From assembly GCA_902772615.1 (NCBI GenBank), contig CACYBC010000124.1, forward strand, positions 1 to 23,041: a stretch of 23,041 nt of DNA, read 5' to 3'. The notes under the pieces were generated by a model, which saw only the letters and a list, made by a program, of their open reading frames with translations, made no database searches and was not told the DNA's origin. Shown in pieces: positions 21,306-23,041 of the stretch (position 1 is the stretch's first letter; each line of letters starts with the position of its first letter). A program made the position numbers and the translations under genes. The DNA is from an uncultured Ruminococcus sp. (lineage in GTDB: Bacteria > Bacillota > Clostridia > Oscillospirales > Ruminococcaceae).

Positions 21306-22847
21306 CTATTTCTTTCTCCACAGCAGATCTGCTGCCAGCGTGTACATGCCTTTGATCGAAGGCGCCAGCTCTTTGTCAGACATATGAACGGTGTCATCAA
21401 AGACTATAGGCCTGGAGAAATCTTCGGTAAACGGTTCCCATCTGGGCATCGGCGTTCCGTCGTCATCATTGCCGTTGGGGTCTCCGGTCTTGGCAAAATT
21501 GGTCCAGTAGTTGCACATCTTCCTTGCAAGGTCATAATGCTTGCCGGTAAACGGTCTCCAGCATTTTGCCAGATTTTCGAACACGAAGTTCAGCTCAGAT
21601 GAATGGTAATCGCCGGGATCATCTTCTCCGGGGATCTCTGCGTCAAACTCATACAGCCAGCCCGGAAGGCCGTCATCCACCGCACGCATAAGAAGCAGTC
21701 TGACACCGAACGGTGACCCGTTGACTTTTGAAAGCTCAAGGACTCTGTCCAGATCCCCGCTCCTGAAGTCACAGAGCTCAAGGAACTCCTCTGCATATTT
21801 GCCGTACAGGATGTGCGCCTTCTCTTCGAACTCTTCGAGAGACTTTGCCGAGATGACGTCGAAGAACTCTCCGGTTGTATATCCTGTCATTATCGGGATC
21901 TGCTTGCGGTCATTGTTTGCCATCATATTGTTCGGCTGATCCGTGAGAAAATCATCGTCCACCACGAACTGGAACTGGCCTTCCCTTTTTCCGAGATATT
22001 CAAAGCATTTATCCCTTATGAACTCAGCAGGCAAGGCTCTTGCTTCTTCCAGCGTCGTGACTCCCAGATATTCACGGAAGAACTTGTCTCCCTGTTCCTC
22101 GGCCTGTTTGAGCGTCAGGTAGTCGGTACCGTGTCCGCCTATTGCGAAGTTGATCCCTGTGCTGCTCTGTGAGATCGCTCTCTTGATGCAGCTGTTCCTG
22201 TTCAGCGGAGAGATCACCTGGCACAGTGTGCTGCGTCCGCCCGCAGACTGCCCGAAGATGGTGACGTTCTCCGGATCTCCTCCGAAGTTCGCTATGTTCC
22301 TCTCGACCCAGTCTATGCCCGCTTTCTGATCAAAGAGAGCAAAGTTCGTGCAGTGTTTCCCGCCGTTTTCAGCGCTGATCTCGGGATGCGCAAAAAGGCC
22401 GAACACGTTAGTTCTGTAGTTCACGGAGACAAGGACCACTCCTCTGCGCGCCAGACGCTCACCGTCAAACTCCATCTCCGCAGGGTTTCCGCCGATGAGT
22501 CCGCCGCCGAATATCCAGATCATGACCGGGAGCCTGTCGTCGGGAGTTTCCGCGGGAGTCCAGATGTTTAGATGCAGACAATCCTCGCTCATTGGAAATT
22601 CCATATCCCAGTGCCATTCCTTTTCATAGAAAGGTCCGTATGCTCTGGAATAGTCCGTCATGTTCGCGGGGCCGAATTCCAGACAATCCTTTACGCCTTC
22701 CCAGGGTTCAACGGGCTGAGGAACTCTCCAGCGGTTCTTACCTACAGGAGGAGCCGCAAAAGGTATGCCCTTGAAAACTGATATCGCCATGTCGCTTCCA
22801 TAGGTGCCGCGCACAAAGCCGCCTTCTGTTTTTGCGATCTTGATCAT
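21306..22847 (-). CDS. Type B carboxylesterase/lipase
   Basis: This 513-residue alpha/beta hydrolase of the carboxylesterase type B (COesterase, PnbA-like) family probably hydrolyses carboxylic esters; the natural substrate is unknown. Visible are 'GIPFAAPPVG' (27-36), the oxyanion segment IWIFGGGLIGG (110-120), the nucleophile Ser201 in FGQSAGG, the acid Glu327 in TTGEFF and His415 in DYHSSELNFVF, so the Ser-Glu-His triad is complete. There is no signal peptide, so it should be cytoplasmic. AGGGG lies 6 bases or so before the ATG. It is monocistronic, with a TATAAT promoter and a direct repeat upstream. Its length and motifs are normal, although the region after Ser201 reads GGRSTLC rather than the usual GGASV. 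Confidence 0.95.
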   Translation of the reverse strand: MIKIAKTEGGFVRGTYGSDMAISVFKGIPFAAPPVGKNRWRVPQPVEPWEGVKDCLEFGPANMTDYSRAYGPFYEKEWHWDMEFPMSEDCLHLNIWTPAETPDDRLPVMIWIFGGGLIGGNPAEMEFDGERLARRGVVLVSVNYRTNVFGLFAHPEISAENGGKHCTNFALFDQKAGIDWVERNIANFGGDPENVTIFGQSAGGRSTLCQVISPLNRNSCIKRAISQSSTGINFAIGGHGTDYLTLKQAEEQGDKFFREYLGVTTLEEARALPAEFIRDKCFEYLGKREGQFQFVVDDDFLTDQPNNMMANNDRKQIPIMTGYTTGEFFDVISAKSLEEFEEKAHILYGKYAEEFLELCDFRSGDLDRVLELSKVNGSPFGVRLLLMRAVDDGLPGWLYEFDAEIPGEDDPGDYHSSELNFVFENLAKCWRPFTGKHYDLARKMCNYWTNFAKTGDPNGNDDDGTPMPRWEPFTEDFSRPIVFDDTVHMSDKELAPSIKGMYTLAADLLWRKK

Positions 22848-22883
22848 TTCCTACCCCTTTCTTTCTGTTGCTATAGTGTTTTC

Positions 22884-22889
22884 ATTATA
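22884..22889 (-). promoter_or_regulatory. -10 box of the carboxylesterase promoter
   Basis: A perfect TATAAT on the minus strand, with no recognisable -35 at 16-18 bases. The start point should be near 22877. A poor -35 with repeats just upstream suggests an activated promoter. Confidence 0.6.
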
Positions 22890-22907
22890 CCTCATACAGA
22901 CCTGAAA

Positions 22908-22944
22908 GCAGATATGCTGTCAACACATTCGGCAAATATGCTGT
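22908..22944. repeat. 13-base direct repeat upstream of the carboxylesterase promoter
   Basis: GCAGATATGCTGT (22908-22920) and GCAAATATGCTGT (22932-22944) match in 12 of 13 bases and are 24 bases apart. They cover about -31 to -67 relative to the expected start point, the usual place for activator sites. Confidence 0.5.
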
Positions 22945-22957
22945 ACTTTCCACAAAC

Positions 22958-22987
22958 AAAAACCGGTGTTCCTGTAGGAACACCGGT
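22958..22987 (-). terminator. Intrinsic terminator of a gene beyond the right edge
   Basis: ACCGGTGTTCC (22962-22972) pairs perfectly with GGAACACCGGT (22977-22987) around TGTA. On the minus strand it runs into TTTTTGTTTG (T-run at 22958-22962), so it ends a minus-strand gene entering from the right. Confidence 0.9.
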
Positions 22988-23016
22988 AAAGTGGTTCTGC
23001 CTTATCCCGTCTCGCT

Positions 23017-23041
23017 TCAGATCCCGCGGATGACTCCGTGA
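23017..23041 (-). CDS. Possible last codons of a minus-strand gene entering from the right
   Basis: One minus-strand frame reads HGVIRGI then TGA (23017-23019), 30 bases before the terminator at 22958-22987. That spacing is normal for a gene end, but seven codons are far too few to name a product; another frame is also open to the edge. Confidence 0.25.

Noticed and set aside
22918..22923. A perfect TTGACA (minus strand) as -35 of the carboxylesterase promoter.
   Set aside because: It is 28 bases from the TATAAT box, far beyond the workable 16-18, and it overlaps the end of the first direct repeat.
1..23041. tRNA, rRNA, CRISPR, transposon or phage signatures.
   Set aside because: No cloverleaf, regularly spaced repeat array, transposase or integrase-like protein, or terminal inverted repeats were found by reading both strands.

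Overview
The window looks like chromosomal DNA of an anaerobic Gram-positive bacterium of the class Clostridia (Bacillota), probably a gut or rumen type. The reasons are purine-rich Shine-Dalgarno sites, sigma-A-like promoters (TTGNNN-16/18-TATAAT), intrinsic terminators, short lipoproteins with Cys lipoboxes, a DUF4358 lipoprotein, a YkuD L,D-transpeptidase and a two-domain (catalytic plus tRNA-binding) methionyl-tRNA synthetase. Genus cannot be fixed from this sequence. Coding density is high: the longest gene-free stretch is 268 bases (18846-19113). I see no rRNA, tRNA, CRISPR array, insertion sequence or phage gene.

Left block (1-9652, all minus strand). Reading in the direction of transcription: lepA, pth, mfd, a YkuD L,D-transpeptidase, then an export locus with an HlyD/MacA-like adaptor, a MacB-type ATPase and a second HlyD-like adaptor that runs off the left edge. 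pth/mfd and both junctions of the export locus overlap by the 4-base ATGA. mfd and the transpeptidase are 13 bases apart. lepA has its own promoter, flanked by a 10-base direct repeat. The ABC permease is not in the window and probably lies beyond position 1.

Middle block (9653-14332). On the plus strand are an SGNH-like membrane protein that has lost its catalytic residues, a coupled DUF4358 lipoprotein, a strong terminator and tatD. Converging on tatD from the minus strand is a 677-residue protein containing two full MoaF-like copies separated by a short, decayed Rossmann-like segment. A perfect 16-bp bidirectional terminator separates them. This two-copy protein is the most unusual object in the window.

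Right block (14333-23041). On the minus strand are metG (with a promoter that fixes its start) and, upstream of it, an operon of sppA, an RDD membrane protein and an unknown one-TM protein. A plus-strand orphan lipoprotein diverges from sppA and converges on pncB (nicotinate phosphoribosyltransferase). A type B carboxylesterase follows; its promoter is preceded by a 13-base near-perfect direct repeat. A minus-strand terminator at the right edge belongs to a gene outside the window.

Most genes are housekeeping: translation quality (LepA, Pth, MetG), repair (Mfd, TatD), NAD salvage (PncB) and envelope work (SppA, L,D-transpeptidase). The accessory interest lies in the MoaF-duplicate protein, the pseudo-SGNH/DUF4358 pair, the two-adaptor ABC exporter with an acidic repeat tail, and several candidate operators or attenuators.
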